From Pseudomonas hunanensis (GTDB taxonomy: Bacteria > Pseudomonadota > Gammaproteobacteria > Pseudomonadales > Pseudomonadaceae), in NCBI RefSeq assembly GCF_013393325.1, contig NZ_QJRC01000073.1, forward strand, positions 62,001-126,000: DNA of 64,000 bases. The letters are read 5' to 3'. A model generated the notes under the pieces. The model worked only from the letters and a program-made list of their open reading frames with translations. It was not told where the DNA came from and made no database searches. Positions 17,509 through 26,821 of the stretch are shown in pieces; within the stretch, counting starts at the first letter, position 1, and every line of letters begins with the position of its first letter. Made by a program: the position numbers and the translations under genes.

Positions 17509-18041
17509 AGCGTTGGATCATGGTAGTCCCCCTGGCGGTGTTTCTGCTGGTGGCGGTGTTCCTCTACAAGGGGTTGTTCCTCAAGCCCGACGAGTTGCCC
17601 TCGGCAATGATCGGCAAACCGTTCCCGGTGTTTTCCCTGGCCTCGACTCAGGGCGACCGTACGCTGACCCAGGCTGACTTGCAGGGGCGCCCGGCGTTGG
17701 TCAACGTGTGGGCCACCTGGTGCCCGTCGTGCAAGGTCGAGCACCCGTACCTGAACCAGCTGGCCCAGCAGGGTGTGGTGATCCACGGGGTCAACTACAA
17801 GGACGACAATGCCGCCGCGCAGAAATGGCTGGCCGAGTTCCACAACCCCTACCAGCTGGATATCCGTGACGAGCAAGGCAGCCTGGGCCTGGACCTGGGG
17901 GTGTACGGCGCGCCTGAAACCTTCCTGATCGATGCCAAGGGCATCATCCGTTACAAGCACGTGGGCATTGTCGATGCCACCGTATGGCGTGAGCAGCTGG
18001 CGCCGCTGTACCAAGGCCTGGTCGACGAGGCCAAGCCATGA
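17505..18041 (+). CDS. ccmG: CcmG/DsbE, thiol-disulfide oxidoreductase
   Basis: This 178-residue membrane-anchored thioredoxin-fold protein has an N-terminal helix at about 4-22 and the active site WCPSC in NVWATWCPSCKVEHPY near residues 70-75. It reduces the CXXCH cysteines of apocytochrome c before heme attachment. YGAPETFLID is the cis-proline loop. The start overlaps the ccmF stop by 4 bases and the stop overlaps ccmH by 4. Confidence 0.96.
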   Translation: MKRWIMVVPLAVFLLVAVFLYKGLFLKPDELPSAMIGKPFPVFSLASTQGDRTLTQADLQGRPALVNVWATWCPSCKVEHPYLNQLAQQGVVIHGVNYKDDNAAAQKWLAEFHNPYQLDIRDEQGSLGLDLGVYGAPETFLIDAKGIIRYKHVGIVDATVWREQLAPLYQGLVDEAKP

Positions 18042-18514
18042 AGCGTTGGCTGGCAGCTGCCGTACTGGGCATGAGCCTGGCCGGCGTGGCCAAGGCGGCC
18101 ATCGACACCTACCAGTTTCGCGACGAGGCCGAGCGCGAGCGCTACCAGCAATTGACCAAGGAACTGCGCTGCCCCAAGTGCCAGAACCAGGACATTGCCG
18201 ACTCCAACGCACCGATTGCCGCTGACCTGCGCCGGGAAATCTTCCGCATGCTTGGTGAAGGCCAGAGCAACCAGCAGATCGTCGACTTCATGGTCGACCG
18301 CTATGGCGACTTCGTGCGCTACAAGCCTGCGCTGAGCGGGCGTACCTGGCTGCTGTGGTTCGGCCCGGGGATTTTGCTGGCCGGTGGCTTCGTGGTGTTG
18401 GCGGTGATCGTTCGCCGGCGCCGTGGTGCGGCTGTGCAGGGCGCCAATGAGTTGTCTGCCGAAGAACGCGAGCGTCTCGCCAAACTGCTGGAAAAAGAAC
18501 AGACCCATGATTGA
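18038..18514 (+). CDS. ccmH: CcmH, apocytochrome thioreductase subunit
   Basis: This 158-residue protein has a signal peptide ([20 protein letters not shown]), the redox motif LRCPKCQNQ (Cys pair about 45-48), and one membrane helix near 105-125. It works with CcmG and CcmF to present reduced apocytochrome. The conserved [29 protein letters not shown] segment is complete. The stop overlaps ccmI by 8 bases. Confidence 0.95.
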   Translation: MKRWLAAAVLGMSLAGVAKAAIDTYQFRDEAERERYQQLTKELRCPKCQNQDIADSNAPIAADLRREIFRMLGEGQSNQQIVDFMVDRYGDFVRYKPALSGRTWLLWFGPGILLAGGFVVLAVIVRRRRGAAVQGANELSAEERERLAKLLEKEQTHD

Positions 18515-19703
18515 ATTCTGGCTTAGCGCGGGCCTGCTGCTGCTCGCTGCCCTCAGCTTTTTGCTGATCCCGATCCTGCGTGGCCGTCGTCGCCAGCAGG
18601 AAGAAGACCGCACGGCCCTGAACGTGGCCCTGTACCAGGAGCGTATTGCCGAACTGGCTGCCCAGCAGGCTGCCGGTGTGCTCGACGAGGCGCAGTTGAC
18701 CAAGGGCCGTGACGAGGCAGCCCGCGAGCTGCTGGCCGACACCGAGGGCGCCGAGGCCCCACGCCAGGGCCATCTTGGCAAGGCCCTGCCGCTGCTGGCT
18801 GCCGTGCTGGTACCGCTGATGGCGCTGGGGTTGTACCTGCACTTCGGTGCAGCCGACAAGGTGGCGCTGACCCAGGAATTCGCCGAGGCGCCGAAGTCGA
18901 TGGAAGAAATGACCACACGCCTGGAGCGTGTGGTGCAGGCTCAGCCGGATTCGGCCGAGGCCCTGTATTTCCTCGGTCGGGCCTACATGGCCGAGCAGCG
19001 CCCGGCCGATGCCGCGCGTACCTTCGAGCGAGCAGTGGCGCTGGCGGGTCGCCAGCCCGAACTGCTCGGGCAGTGGGCCCAGGCCTTGTACTTCGCCGCC
19101 GACAAGCAGTGGAGCCCGCAGGTACAGGCGCTGACGGACGAAGCGCTGAAGGCCGACCCCAATGAGGTCACCAGCCTGGGCCTGCGCGGTATCGCTGCCT
19201 TCGAAGGTGAGCGCTATCAGGAAGCCATAGACTACTGGAAGCGCTTGCTGGCGCAGTTGCCGGAGGGGGATACATCGCGCGCGGCCCTGCAGGGCGGTAT
19301 CGACCGCGCCGCCGAGCGGCTGGGCGCAGCGCCAGCACAGGCTGCCGAGCCTGCGCCTGTGGCGGCTCGCCTGAAAGTACGTGTGGAACTGGCGGCGGCG
19401 CTTAAGGACAAGGTCAAGCCGGACGACACGGTGTTCATTTTCGCGCGCGCCAGCAATGGCCCACCGATGCCGCTGGCAGCCAAGCGGGTGACCGTGGCGC
19501 AGTTGCCGATCGAAGTGGAATTGTCGGATGCTGACGCAATGATGCCGCAGATGAAACTGTCGCAATTTGCCGAAGTCCAACTGGTTGCACGTGTTTCGCG
19601 CGCTGGCCAGCCTACTCACGGCGAGTGGATTGGCCAGGGCGTACCGCTGCCAAGCGCTACTCAGGCCACCCAGCGCCTGACCATCGACAGCCCCGACCAG
19701 TAA
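18507..19703 (+). CDS. ccmI: CcmI, cytochrome c maturation TPR protein
   Basis: This 398-residue protein has two N-terminal membrane helices (about 3-22 and 92-110) separated by a cytoplasmic loop. Tetratricopeptide repeats follow (about 125-270; [28 protein letters not shown]), then a C-terminal beta-rich periplasmic domain. CcmI recognises the C-terminus of apocytochrome c and delivers it to CcmFH. ATG 18507 ([13 protein letters not shown]) gives the family N-terminus. Confidence 0.92.
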   Translation: MIEFWLSAGLLLLAALSFLLIPILRGRRRQQEEDRTALNVALYQERIAELAAQQAAGVLDEAQLTKGRDEAARELLADTEGAEAPRQGHLGKALPLLAAVLVPLMALGLYLHFGAADKVALTQEFAEAPKSMEEMTTRLERVVQAQPDSAEALYFLGRAYMAEQRPADAARTFERAVALAGRQPELLGQWAQALYFAADKQWSPQVQALTDEALKADPNEVTSLGLRGIAAFEGERYQEAIDYWKRLLAQLPEGDTSRAALQGGIDRAAERLGAAPAQAAEPAPVAARLKVRVELAAALKDKVKPDDTVFIFARASNGPPMPLAAKRVTVAQLPIEVELSDADAMMPQMKLSQFAEVQLVARVSRAGQPTHGEWIGQGVPLPSATQATQRLTIDSPDQ

Positions 19704-19715
19704 GAGAGCAATCCC

Positions 19716-20132
19716 ATGCACAGCACCGTCCGCCTGACCCTGATTACCCTGGCCCTGGGTTTGTCTGCGTGTACGGTGCATCAGCCGTATGAGCAGCCCG
19801 CGCCACCGATCGAGCGTGTGCCGCCGCAGGGGCCGGTGGTCAAGCCATTGCCGGGCGGGCAGCCCTCTACTCAGCCGAGCAAGCCGGCGGCGATACCCAA
19901 GCCAATGCCGCGCACCTCGGCCAGTTTTGCGCCACCGCCTGGTGGGGCCAGCCACTGGGACCCCAAGCTTGGGGTATATGTATTGGAGAAACAGCCCAAT
20001 ACCTTTTACCGGCAGCGCACCTACTACCGGTTTGACAATGGCTGGAGCTGGTCGCTGAGCCCGAATGGGCCTTGGCAGGAAACTGACAGCAGTGGTGTGC
20101 CAGGCGGATTAGGGCGCGCGTTCGGCCAGTGA
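19716..20132 (+). CDS. proline-rich lipoprotein of unknown function
   Basis: This 138-residue protein has a lipoprotein signal ending in LSAC (lipid-modified Cys near residue 20). A Pro/Gln-rich stretch follows (about 25-75), then a C-terminal region with HWDPKLGVYVLEKQPNTFYRQRTYYRF. It lies 12 bases after ccmI with a purine-rich AAGAGAG upstream, so it may be co-transcribed. No function is recognised; the C-terminal YxRxxxYYRF segment looks like a small folded module. Confidence 0.72.
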   Translation: MHSTVRLTLITLALGLSACTVHQPYEQPAPPIERVPPQGPVVKPLPGGQPSTQPSKPAAIPKPMPRTSASFAPPPGGASHWDPKLGVYVLEKQPNTFYRQRTYYRFDNGWSWSLSPNGPWQETDSSGVPGGLGRAFGQ

Positions 20133-20218
20133 ATGGGTATGGCCGGCACCATCAGCGTGATTTTTTTTCCTGATAGGCTGGCCTAGTCATGGTGCATGAC
20201 TCCGTTGGCTGCGTGCAT

Positions 20219-21148
20219 TCAGCTGCAAGGTGCCAGACCGGATGGGCATGCTGGCACAGGTGAAGCTTTTCTGTTGTCGTCTGATATGTAATCGAAATGG
20301 GCGTCCTGGCTGCTGAGACTTGGCAGGGTGAGCCGGATCAGTGGAACATCGATTCCTGTCTTGGCGAGAAAACGTCGCTTGATGTCTTGGGCTTCGGCCA
20401 AACCACTGGCACTGTCTTTCAAATAGAAGAATGCTTGTATGGGTAAGCCGCCATCCACATCGTCCGTCCATGACTTGATGACAATTTCGTTCTGCTGGGT
20501 GAACAGCGTTTCGGCCAAGCTGCCGGTGCTCTTTGCCTGCAGCGCTTGGTAAAACGACGGGCCGGCATGATCATTGGCGCTGTCACGCACATTGAAGCCA
20601 CATAAGCGCTGGCTCACGCCCCCAACGTCCCGATAGTGATTCTGCCAGTCGCTGGCGGTGAGAATACCGCTCTCGTGGCATGGCTTGCTGACAGCGTATC
20701 CCGGGGTTGCGCCACATCCGTGATCGGGCCTGTCGTTCGTCCAGCCGTCGATAACGAATGCACAGAATACCTCCAGTTTTATCTTGTCGGGGGGCATGTC
20801 AAAAATGGGGTAAAAAATGAAGCCATTTGTCAGCGCGTAGGCCAATCGAGCGAATTTGGCATCTTTGCGTAAGTAGGAAAATGACACGCCGTCTTTTTGT
20901 TGTGCGGCTGGGCTGGCATCCCAAGGATCGTAGCTGGTTGAATACGTAGTTGCCCGAAGTATTACGCCACTACAGAGAAATGAAGGGATACTGGTATTCC
21001 CACAATTCTGCCGATCATCGATATACCTGGCGTTCAAGGCCTGAGCCGTTGCCGCCCCATCCACTGGCGTGTGTTGATAGGGTTTGATTTGGGTTTGAGT
21101 GCATGCCGTCAAGGTCAATGCTACAAGGAGGAGTGTCAGTGTTTTCAT
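20219..21148 (-). CDS. halovibrin HvnA-like lipoprotein (copy 1)
   Basis: This 309-residue protein has a lipoprotein signal (MKTLTLLLVALTLTACTQ). The body carries FLCSGVILRATTYSTSYDPW, VSFSYLRKDAKF, LEVFCAF, RLCGFNVRD and LPIQAFFYL, a cysteine-rich pattern I associate with the halovibrin family (secreted NAD-consuming enzymes described in Vibrio fischeri). Catalytic activity here is inferred only from family resemblance. It is a tandem paralogue of the next gene, same strand, with 161 bases between. GC content is visibly lower than in the ccm operon. Confidence 0.68.
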   Translation of the reverse strand: MKTLTLLLVALTLTACTQTQIKPYQHTPVDGAATAQALNARYIDDRQNCGNTSIPSFLCSGVILRATTYSTSYDPWDASPAAQQKDGVSFSYLRKDAKFARLAYALTNGFIFYPIFDMPPDKIKLEVFCAFVIDGWTNDRPDHGCGATPGYAVSKPCHESGILTASDWQNHYRDVGGVSQRLCGFNVRDSANDHAGPSFYQALQAKSTGSLAETLFTQQNEIVIKSWTDDVDGGLPIQAFFYLKDSASGLAEAQDIKRRFLAKTGIDVPLIRLTLPSLSSQDAHFDYISDDNRKASPVPACPSGLAPCS

Positions 21149-21309
21149 TTATGAAGACTCACTTGTCGAAGTTAATGCCTGTCGATTGAAGGGCTCATTG
21201 GTCTGGGTGTTGCGGAGGTTTTCGATAGTTGCTGACAAGCGAGCTGATTAAAAATCAATCGTTCATGACGTTCTGCGCTTTGTTCGCTTTATGACTGCCT
21301 CCAGTTGTA

Positions 21310-22209
21310 TCAGTTATTGTCTTCGGGCCTGTAATCGAACAATGCGTCCTGTTGCCGGTTGGCAGGTAATGTGATCTTTATCAACGGTAAGCGTATGCTG
21401 GTTTTTGCTTGGAAACTGTCACGATCTTTCTTGGCATCGATCAGCCCAGTCGCGTCTACGTAGAAGAACGCTTCGATCGGCAGTTCTAAGGGGATGTTTT
21501 GCGGCCAGGTAGCAATGCGAAACTCATTTGGCATCATGAACAAGTGTTCTGGGATTGTGCTACCAAGATTGTGCGTGCGCATTGCCTCGTTGAAAGCCGG
21601 ACCCGCCTCGGTGTTGCGCTCGTCACTGACGTTGAACCCACATTGGCTTTCACGCTTGAGTTGTGTCTGGGAGTAATGTTGCTGCCACTGCTCCGCGGTC
21701 TGGATACTCTGCAGCTCACAGGAACGGCTTACGGTGGGAAAGTTTTTATGCTCTCCACAGCCTGGCTTTTCTCTTTGGTCTGTATCTGCATCAATCGGGA
21801 AGTAGCACAGAACCTCCAAGTTTCGTTTGCCGAATGGCCTGTTGAGGACGGGGTGCAATATGTAGCCATTGTGCTGACCCGGCAGCATGGTGTTGAATTT
21901 GGCGTCCTTGCGCAGATAGGAGAACGATACGCCACCACTTACGACTGAGGGTGGGCTGGGATTCCACGCGTCATACGCGGGGGAGTAATGGGTAGCCCTG
22001 AAAATTACACCGCTGCACAGAAATGCAGGTTTTGAGTCCTCGCCGCAATCAGGTGGTGCATAGTGGTAGCGTTCGCTTAAACGTGCGGCAACCAAGTTAC
22101 CTTCCTGGTAGGCGCGAGCGGCCAGCGGCGCATTATGGGTTACCACCGGTGGCGTGGTGGCGCAGCCGCTCATTAAAAGAGCCAGTATTAAGGTTGATCG
22201 CAGACTCAT
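21310..22209 (-). CDS. halovibrin HvnA-like lipoprotein (copy 2)
   Basis: This 299-residue paralogue of the preceding gene shares FLCSGVIFRATHYSPAYDAW, VSFSYLRKDAKFNT, LEVLCYF, QCGFNVSDE and LPIEAFFYVDATGLIDA. The lipoprotein signal is MSLRSTLILALLMSGCATT, with the lipobox cysteine near residue 16. ATG 22209 gives a clean signal; upstream in-frame codons would destroy it. Tandem duplication with divergence suggests two secreted or surface proteins with related substrates. No ribosome binding site is strong. Confidence 0.68.
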   Translation of the reverse strand: MSLRSTLILALLMSGCATTPPVVTHNAPLAARAYQEGNLVAARLSERYHYAPPDCGEDSKPAFLCSGVIFRATHYSPAYDAWNPSPPSVVSGGVSFSYLRKDAKFNTMLPGQHNGYILHPVLNRPFGKRNLEVLCYFPIDADTDQREKPGCGEHKNFPTVSRSCELQSIQTAEQWQQHYSQTQLKRESQCGFNVSDERNTEAGPAFNEAMRTHNLGSTIPEHLFMMPNEFRIATWPQNIPLELPIEAFFYVDATGLIDAKKDRDSFQAKTSIRLPLIKITLPANRQQDALFDYRPEDNN

Positions 22210-22529
22210 GTTTACGGTCCAGTAAGTTTGGAGTCGTATTAGACTTGCACAAGCGCACGAAAAGGGCACCTGGCAGAATTGATAGGTATGCTGCGGCGCT
22301 AAGGTATTAAACTAATCGGTAGTGCGCGAGTAATGATTGGGTTTGGGCCGAGTCGGAAACCAGTCGACTCATTCAGGTCTGGCTCGCGGAGGGCTTGTTT
22401 TCGGTTTACTGGTATTGCAAGTGTATTATCCTAAGAGTGCAATACAGTACAGTTCCGGCTTGATATTTCGATTGACTGTACTGGCCGGTGACTCCGCATA
22501 ATGCCCCCATGAATTGACTTGGAGGTGGC
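22210..22529. other. 320-base intergenic promoter region
   Basis: This AT-richer gap lies between the second HvnA-like gene (minus) and the dehydrogenase (plus). It holds a perfect 9-base inverted repeat, CAGTACAGT (22445-22453) and ACTGTACTG (22475-22483), 21 bases apart, and the TTGGAGGTG ribosome binding site. No gene was seen. Confidence 0.5.
22445..22483. promoter_or_regulatory. inverted repeat, possible operator
   Basis: The arms CAGTACAGT and ACTGTACTG are perfect reverse complements whose outer edges span 39 bases, 47 bases before the dehydrogenase start. Sites of CTGTAC type are known for some GntR/MocR regulators. No regulator gene adjoins, so the binding protein is unknown. Confidence 0.45.
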
Positions 22530-23468
22530 ATGCGCAAGACAGTCCTGGTACTGGTAGAAACCGTCGATGATTACCTACCCATGCTGGAGCAGGCAGGTTA
22601 CCGCCTGATCCGTGCCCCCTCGCCGCAACTGCGGGCCGAGGCCATTGAGCGTCACGCCGATGACATCGATGCCGTGCTCACCCGTGGGCCACTGGGGCTG
22701 ACTACCGCCGAAATCGACGCATTGCCCAAGTTGCAGATCATCTGCGTGATCGGTGCCGGCTACGAGCAGGTCGACCTGGCTGCCGCCGCAGCCCGCGGCA
22801 TCACCGTTACCAACGGTGCCGGGGCCAATGCCGCTGCCGTCGCCGACCACACCCTGGCTTTGCTGCTGGCGCTGCTGCGCAACATTCCCCGTGGCGATGC
22901 CAGTACCCGGCGCGGGGAATGGAACCGAGTGATCAGCCCTTCGGTGAGTGGCAAACGCCTGGGCATTCTGGGCCTTGGCGCAGTGGGGCTGGCAATCGCC
23001 AAGCGTGCTCACCTGGGCTTCGACATGCCCATCAGCTACCACAGCCGCACGCCACGCCAGGATGTGCCTTACACCTGGTACGACAGCCCGCGACACCTGG
23101 CCGAGGCCGTCGACATTCTGGTCGTTGCCACCCCGGGTGGTGCCAACACTCGGCATCTGGTCCATGCGCAGGTGCTGGAGGCTTTGGGGGCTGAGGGCTA
23201 TCTGGTGAACATCGCCCGTGCCAGCGTGGTCGACACGCAGGCCCTGATTACCGCATTGCAGCATGGCCAGCTGGCTGGCGCCGCGCTGGACGTATTCGAC
23301 GACGAACCGGCAGTGCCCGATGCCCTCAAGGCCTTGGCCAACACCGTGCTCACACCCCATGTGGCCGGCCAGTCGCCGGAAGCCGCACGCGACACGGTGG
23401 CACTGGTGCTGCGCAACCTGCAGGCGTTCTTTGCCGGTGAGCCGGTATTGACCCCGGTACGCTCGTAA
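22530..23468 (+). CDS. D-isomer-specific 2-hydroxyacid dehydrogenase
   Basis: This 312-residue NAD(P)-dependent dehydrogenase has GLGAVGLAIAKRAHLGF as the Rossmann dinucleotide motif (about 150-166). The catalytic Arg is in NIARASVVD, Glu in DVFDDEPAVP and His in LTPHVAGQSPEAA, so the triad is complete. The GAGYEQVDLAAAAARGITVTN segment fits the glyoxylate/hydroxypyruvate or 2-ketogluconate reductase branch; the substrate cannot be fixed from sequence. GGAGG precedes ATG 22530. The PhzF gene follows 50 bases later. Confidence 0.9.
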   Translation: MRKTVLVLVETVDDYLPMLEQAGYRLIRAPSPQLRAEAIERHADDIDAVLTRGPLGLTTAEIDALPKLQIICVIGAGYEQVDLAAAAARGITVTNGAGANAAAVADHTLALLLALLRNIPRGDASTRRGEWNRVISPSVSGKRLGILGLGAVGLAIAKRAHLGFDMPISYHSRTPRQDVPYTWYDSPRHLAEAVDILVVATPGGANTRHLVHAQVLEALGAEGYLVNIARASVVDTQALITALQHGQLAGAALDVFDDEPAVPDALKALANTVLTPHVAGQSPEAARDTVALVLRNLQAFFAGEPVLTPVRS

Positions 23469-23518
23469 CCTTTTCCAGTTAACTGCCTGGCAGCGCCCAG
23501 GCAACCAGGAGTGTGTGC

Positions 23519-24307
23519 ATGCAACTCGAAATCTTCCAGGTCGATGCCTTTTCCGCTGAACCGTTCGGTGGCAACCCGGCCGCAGTGATCCCGCTGCAAG
23601 GCTGGCTGCCGGACGATGTACTGCAGCGCATTGCCGAAGAAAACAACCTGTCGGAAACCGCCTACTTCGTGCGCAATGGCGAAACGTTCGACCTGCGCTG
23701 GTTTACCCCGACCGTGGAAGTCGACCTGTGCGGCCATGCCACCCTGGCCTCGGCCTATGTGCTGTTCGAGCAACTGGGTGAGCAGACGCAGGTGCTGCGC
23801 TTCAATACCCGCAGTGGCGAACTGCGCGTCAGCCGTGGCGCTGACGGGCTGCTGGCCATGGACTTCCCGGCTAAGCAACCGGAAGCCGTGGACATCCCGG
23901 CGGGCCTGTTGCAGGCATTGGGTCTGAACGCGGCACAGGCGCTGTATCGCAGCGACGATTATGTGGTGGTGATCGATGACGCTTTGCTGCTCGATACACT
24001 GAAACCAGACTTCGTTGCGTTGTCGGCATTCGACGTGCGCGGTATTGCCGTGACTGCGCCAGGGCGTGGCTTTGATTTCGTCACCCGCTGGTTTGGCCCA
24101 CGGGTTGGCGTGAATGAAGACCCGGTAACCGGGTCTGCGCACACCTCGCTGGCGCCGGTTTGGGCCGAAAGATTGGGCAAGAGCGTGCTGGGCTGCGAGC
24201 AAGGCGGGGCACGCAAAGGGCAGCTGCAGTGCGAAGTGCCGGGCAATGATCGAGTGATCATCAGTGGGCGGGCGGCGTTGTACCTGCGTGGTACTGTCTA
24301 TATTTAA
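23519..24307 (+). CDS. PhzF-family isomerase/epimerase-like protein
   Basis: This 262-residue protein opens with MQLEIFQVDAFSAEPFGGNPAAV, the PhzF signature. It carries the catalytic Glu in NNLSETAYF and RWFTPTVEVDLCGHATLASAYVLF. The C-terminal half repeats the diaminopimelate-epimerase-like fold (RWFGPRVGVNEDPVTGSAHTSLAP). No phenazine genes are nearby, so this is one of the many PhzF homologues of unknown substrate. ATG 23519 follows CAGGAG at 8 bases. Confidence 0.9.
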   Translation: MQLEIFQVDAFSAEPFGGNPAAVIPLQGWLPDDVLQRIAEENNLSETAYFVRNGETFDLRWFTPTVEVDLCGHATLASAYVLFEQLGEQTQVLRFNTRSGELRVSRGADGLLAMDFPAKQPEAVDIPAGLLQALGLNAAQALYRSDDYVVVIDDALLLDTLKPDFVALSAFDVRGIAVTAPGRGFDFVTRWFGPRVGVNEDPVTGSAHTSLAPVWAERLGKSVLGCEQGGARKGQLQCEVPGNDRVIISGRAALYLRGTVYI

Positions 24308-24321
24308 CACGCTGTCACCGT

Positions 24322-24357
24322 CCCTTGTAGGCGCGGCACAAGGCCGCGCCTACAGGG
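24322..24357. repeat. REP-like hairpin
   Basis: The arms at 24322-24336 and 24343-24357 are reverse complements apart from one extra base, around ACAAGG. The GTAGGCGCGGC core resembles P. putida intergenic palindromes. It lies between the PhzF and GFA genes. Confidence 0.65.
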
Positions 24358-24383
24358 CCCATCTTCCGCTCAAGGAACTACCC

Positions 24384-24791
24384 ATGGCCAAGGAAAAACA
24401 AGGCACCTGCCTGTGCGGCGCTACCCGGCTCACGGTCACCGTCGACAACACCCATATCAGCGCCTGCCATTGCAGCATGTGCCGTAAGTGGACCGGGGGG
24501 CCATTACTGGTGGTGCACTGCAGCCAACCTCCGCTGATCGAAGGGCGTGCGCCCAGCGTCTACGATTCGTCCGATTGGGCCCAGCGTGGTTTCTGTGGCC
24601 GGTGCGGCACGCACCTTTACTACCGGCTCAAGGCCAACGACTTCCACGCCGTGCCGGTCGGCCTGCTCGATGGCGACCAAGAGTGGGATTTCGACCTGCA
24701 GATCTTCGTCGAGGAAAAACCGTCCTGGTATTGCTTCGCCAACCAGACCAAGGAACTCACCGGCCAGGAGGTACTTGAGCAGTACAGCTGA
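24384..24791 (+). CDS. GFA-family (Gfa/CENP-V) zinc protein
   Basis: This 135-residue protein has the GFA zinc-binding layout: CLCGA near residues 9-12, CHCSMCRKW near 31-37, and GFCGRCGTHL near 72-80. The family includes glutathione-dependent formaldehyde-activating enzymes, but many members are uncharacterised. ATG 24384 lies after AAGGAAC. The frame stays open upstream through the REP-like hairpin, which was rejected. It converges on the LysR gene with only 1 base between stops. Confidence 0.88.
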   Translation: MAKEKQGTCLCGATRLTVTVDNTHISACHCSMCRKWTGGPLLVVHCSQPPLIEGRAPSVYDSSDWAQRGFCGRCGTHLYYRLKANDFHAVPVGLLDGDQEWDFDLQIFVEEKPSWYCFANQTKELTGQEVLEQYS

Positions 24792-24792
24792 T

Positions 24793-25686
24793 TCAGGCCT
24801 GTGCCAGCAGCCACTCGGCAAACACCTGTGCGGCGGGTGAGGGCAAAGCCTGGCGGTCGTGCACCAGGTAGTCGGCCTGACCGGTGCGTACTTCAAAATC
24901 GCACACCTGGCGGATCAGGCCGCTGTTGATGCGTTCACGGGCCATGGACTCCCAACCCAGGCCCACGCCCATTCCTTGCATGACCGCGTCGAACACCAAG
25001 TTCACCTGGTTGAAGGTGAGCGCATCGGCGGGTGCCTGATAGCGCTGGCCAAAATGGGCGAACCAGTCGTGCCAGTCCAGGCAGTTCCAGGCCGAGGCAT
25101 CGAGCTGGATCAGTGGCATGGCCTGCAGCGCCGCCAGGCTGTCGACCTGGCTGATGTCCCAGCGGCTGCTGGCAATCGGGTAGATCACTTCATCGAACAG
25201 CTTGCTGGCTTGCAGCGAACGCCAGCGGCCATGCCCGTAGAGAATACCGAAGTCGTAATCGGCAACCAGGCTCTCGTTGATGTCGTTGCTGGCATGGATG
25301 TTCACCGTAAGCCCAGGGTGCTGTTCGTTGAAGCGCAGCAGGCGCGGGAACAACCAATATTGCGCCACGGCATGGGTGCAGATGACGCTGACATGGCGGT
25401 TGCCATGGCCGCTTTTCAAGCGCTGGACGTTGGCCAGCAGCTTGTCCAGCATCGGCTCGACCACATCATGGAAGTGCTCGCCAGCGGTGGTCAGCGTAAT
25501 GCCGCGGGCGCGGCGTTCGAACAGCTGGGTGCCGAGCTGGTCTTCGAGCAAGCGAATCTGCTTGGATACCGCGCTCTGAGTCAGGTAAAGCTCGCCGGCG
25601 GCACGGGTGAAACTGCCAGTACGGGCCACAGCCTCGAAGGCGATCAGGGTATCGAGCGGGGGTAGGTGGCGGCTGTAGCGGCTCAT
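24793..25686 (-). CDS. LysR-family transcriptional regulator (GcvA-like)
   Basis: This 297-residue LTTR has a winged helix at residues 8-66 (LDTLIAFEAVARTGSFTRAAGELYLTQSAVSKQIRLLEDQL) and a substrate-binding domain to the end. It is divergent from the EamA transporter at 25842 with 155 bases between, the usual LTTR arrangement, so it probably controls that gene and itself. ATG 25686 opens on MSRYSRHLPPLDTL; 21 further in-frame residues upstream do not look like LysR sequence. Confidence 0.9.
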   Translation of the reverse strand: MSRYSRHLPPLDTLIAFEAVARTGSFTRAAGELYLTQSAVSKQIRLLEDQLGTQLFERRARGITLTTAGEHFHDVVEPMLDKLLANVQRLKSGHGNRHVSVICTHAVAQYWLFPRLLRFNEQHPGLTVNIHASNDINESLVADYDFGILYGHGRWRSLQASKLFDEVIYPIASSRWDISQVDSLAALQAMPLIQLDASAWNCLDWHDWFAHFGQRYQAPADALTFNQVNLVFDAVMQGMGVGLGWESMARERINSGLIRQVCDFEVRTGQADYLVHDRQALPSPAAQVFAEWLLAQA

Positions 25687-25841
25687 GGTTGGCTCCGTGC
25701 AATGTCGTGGCGGCGCCACCTGGCAACATCTTAATGAGCACGCTGGCATTCCTCCAGGGAATGCAGCGATGCGAATTCATCTTTTGCCCGATACCCTGCG
25801 CACAGGTAGCCTGCGTTCATCTTCAAACCAGGAGCTGACAC

Positions 25842-26783
25842 GTGAAACGCGGGGTGATGTACGCCGGCATGGCCGGTGCGTTATGGGGCATGGTGCTGAT
25901 GGTTCCCGAGCTGCTGCCCGAGTTCAATCCGATGCTGCTGAGCAGCGTGCGCTACCTGATGGTGGGCGTGATCTCGCTGCTGCTGGCCCTGCCCATGGCG
26001 CGCCAGTTGCGCCAACTGACCGCAGGTGATGCGTGGATGCTGTTGCGCCTGGCGGTGATCGGCAACCTGGTGTACTTCGTGTGCCTGGTGGCGGCGATCC
26101 AGCGCCTGGGTGTAGCCCCAGCCTCGTTGATCGTCGGCGTGTTGCCGCTGACCATCACCCTGTACGGCCGCAATGACAGCGGCGCGGTGCCCCTGGCGCG
26201 GCTGGTCGGCCCGCTGGCGCTGATCCTTGCCGGTATGCTGTGCATCAATCTGCAAACCTTTGCCTTCGCCCCCGGCGATATTGGCGACAAGCTGATGGGC
26301 CTGTTCTACGCGCTGGCCGCCCTGGCGTGCTGGACCTGGTACGCCGTGCAGAACAGCCGTTACCTGAAGCAGTGCGGCCACTTCGACAGCCACCAATGGT
26401 CGGTGTTGTGCGGGGTAATGACTGGCCTTGCCAGCCTGTTGATGGTCGCTGGCCTGGCACTGTGGCAGCCGCAACAGCTGCAGGCCGAAACGCCGATGTC
26501 ACGCTGGTGGTTGTTCTGGGCGGCCAGCCTGGCCTGCGCAGTGCTCGGTTCGTGGCTTGCCATGGCGTTGTGGAACGCCGCCTCCAAGCGCCTGCCGCTG
26601 ACCTTGAGTGGGCAACTGATCGTGTTTGAAACCCTGTTTGCGCTGCTGTATGCCTTTTTCTGGCGGCAGGCCGGCCCAAGCTTGCTGGAAGCGGCAGCGA
26701 TCGTGCTGGTGATTGGCGGCGTGCTGTGGTCGATGCGCCAGCATGAAACCCCGCGCGAACTTGCCAAACCGCTGCATTCCTGA
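25842..26783 (+). CDS. EamA/DMT-family transporter
   Basis: This 313-residue inner-membrane protein has about ten hydrophobic segments arranged as two EamA halves (roughly 5-130 and 150-300). The family usually exports small metabolites or amino acids; the substrate is unknown. GTG 25842 is used because GGAG lies 7 bases upstream and MKRGVMYAGMAGALWGM begins the first helix properly. The divergent LysR gene is the likely regulator. Confidence 0.88.
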   Translation: MKRGVMYAGMAGALWGMVLMVPELLPEFNPMLLSSVRYLMVGVISLLLALPMARQLRQLTAGDAWMLLRLAVIGNLVYFVCLVAAIQRLGVAPASLIVGVLPLTITLYGRNDSGAVPLARLVGPLALILAGMLCINLQTFAFAPGDIGDKLMGLFYALAALACWTWYAVQNSRYLKQCGHFDSHQWSVLCGVMTGLASLLMVAGLALWQPQQLQAETPMSRWWLFWAASLACAVLGSWLAMALWNAASKRLPLTLSGQLIVFETLFALLYAFFWRQAGPSLLEAAAIVLVIGGVLWSMRQHETPRELAKPLHS

Positions 26784-26821
26784 GAAAAGGGCGGCTTTGT
26801 TTTCAGCGTTGGAGTGTGCCC

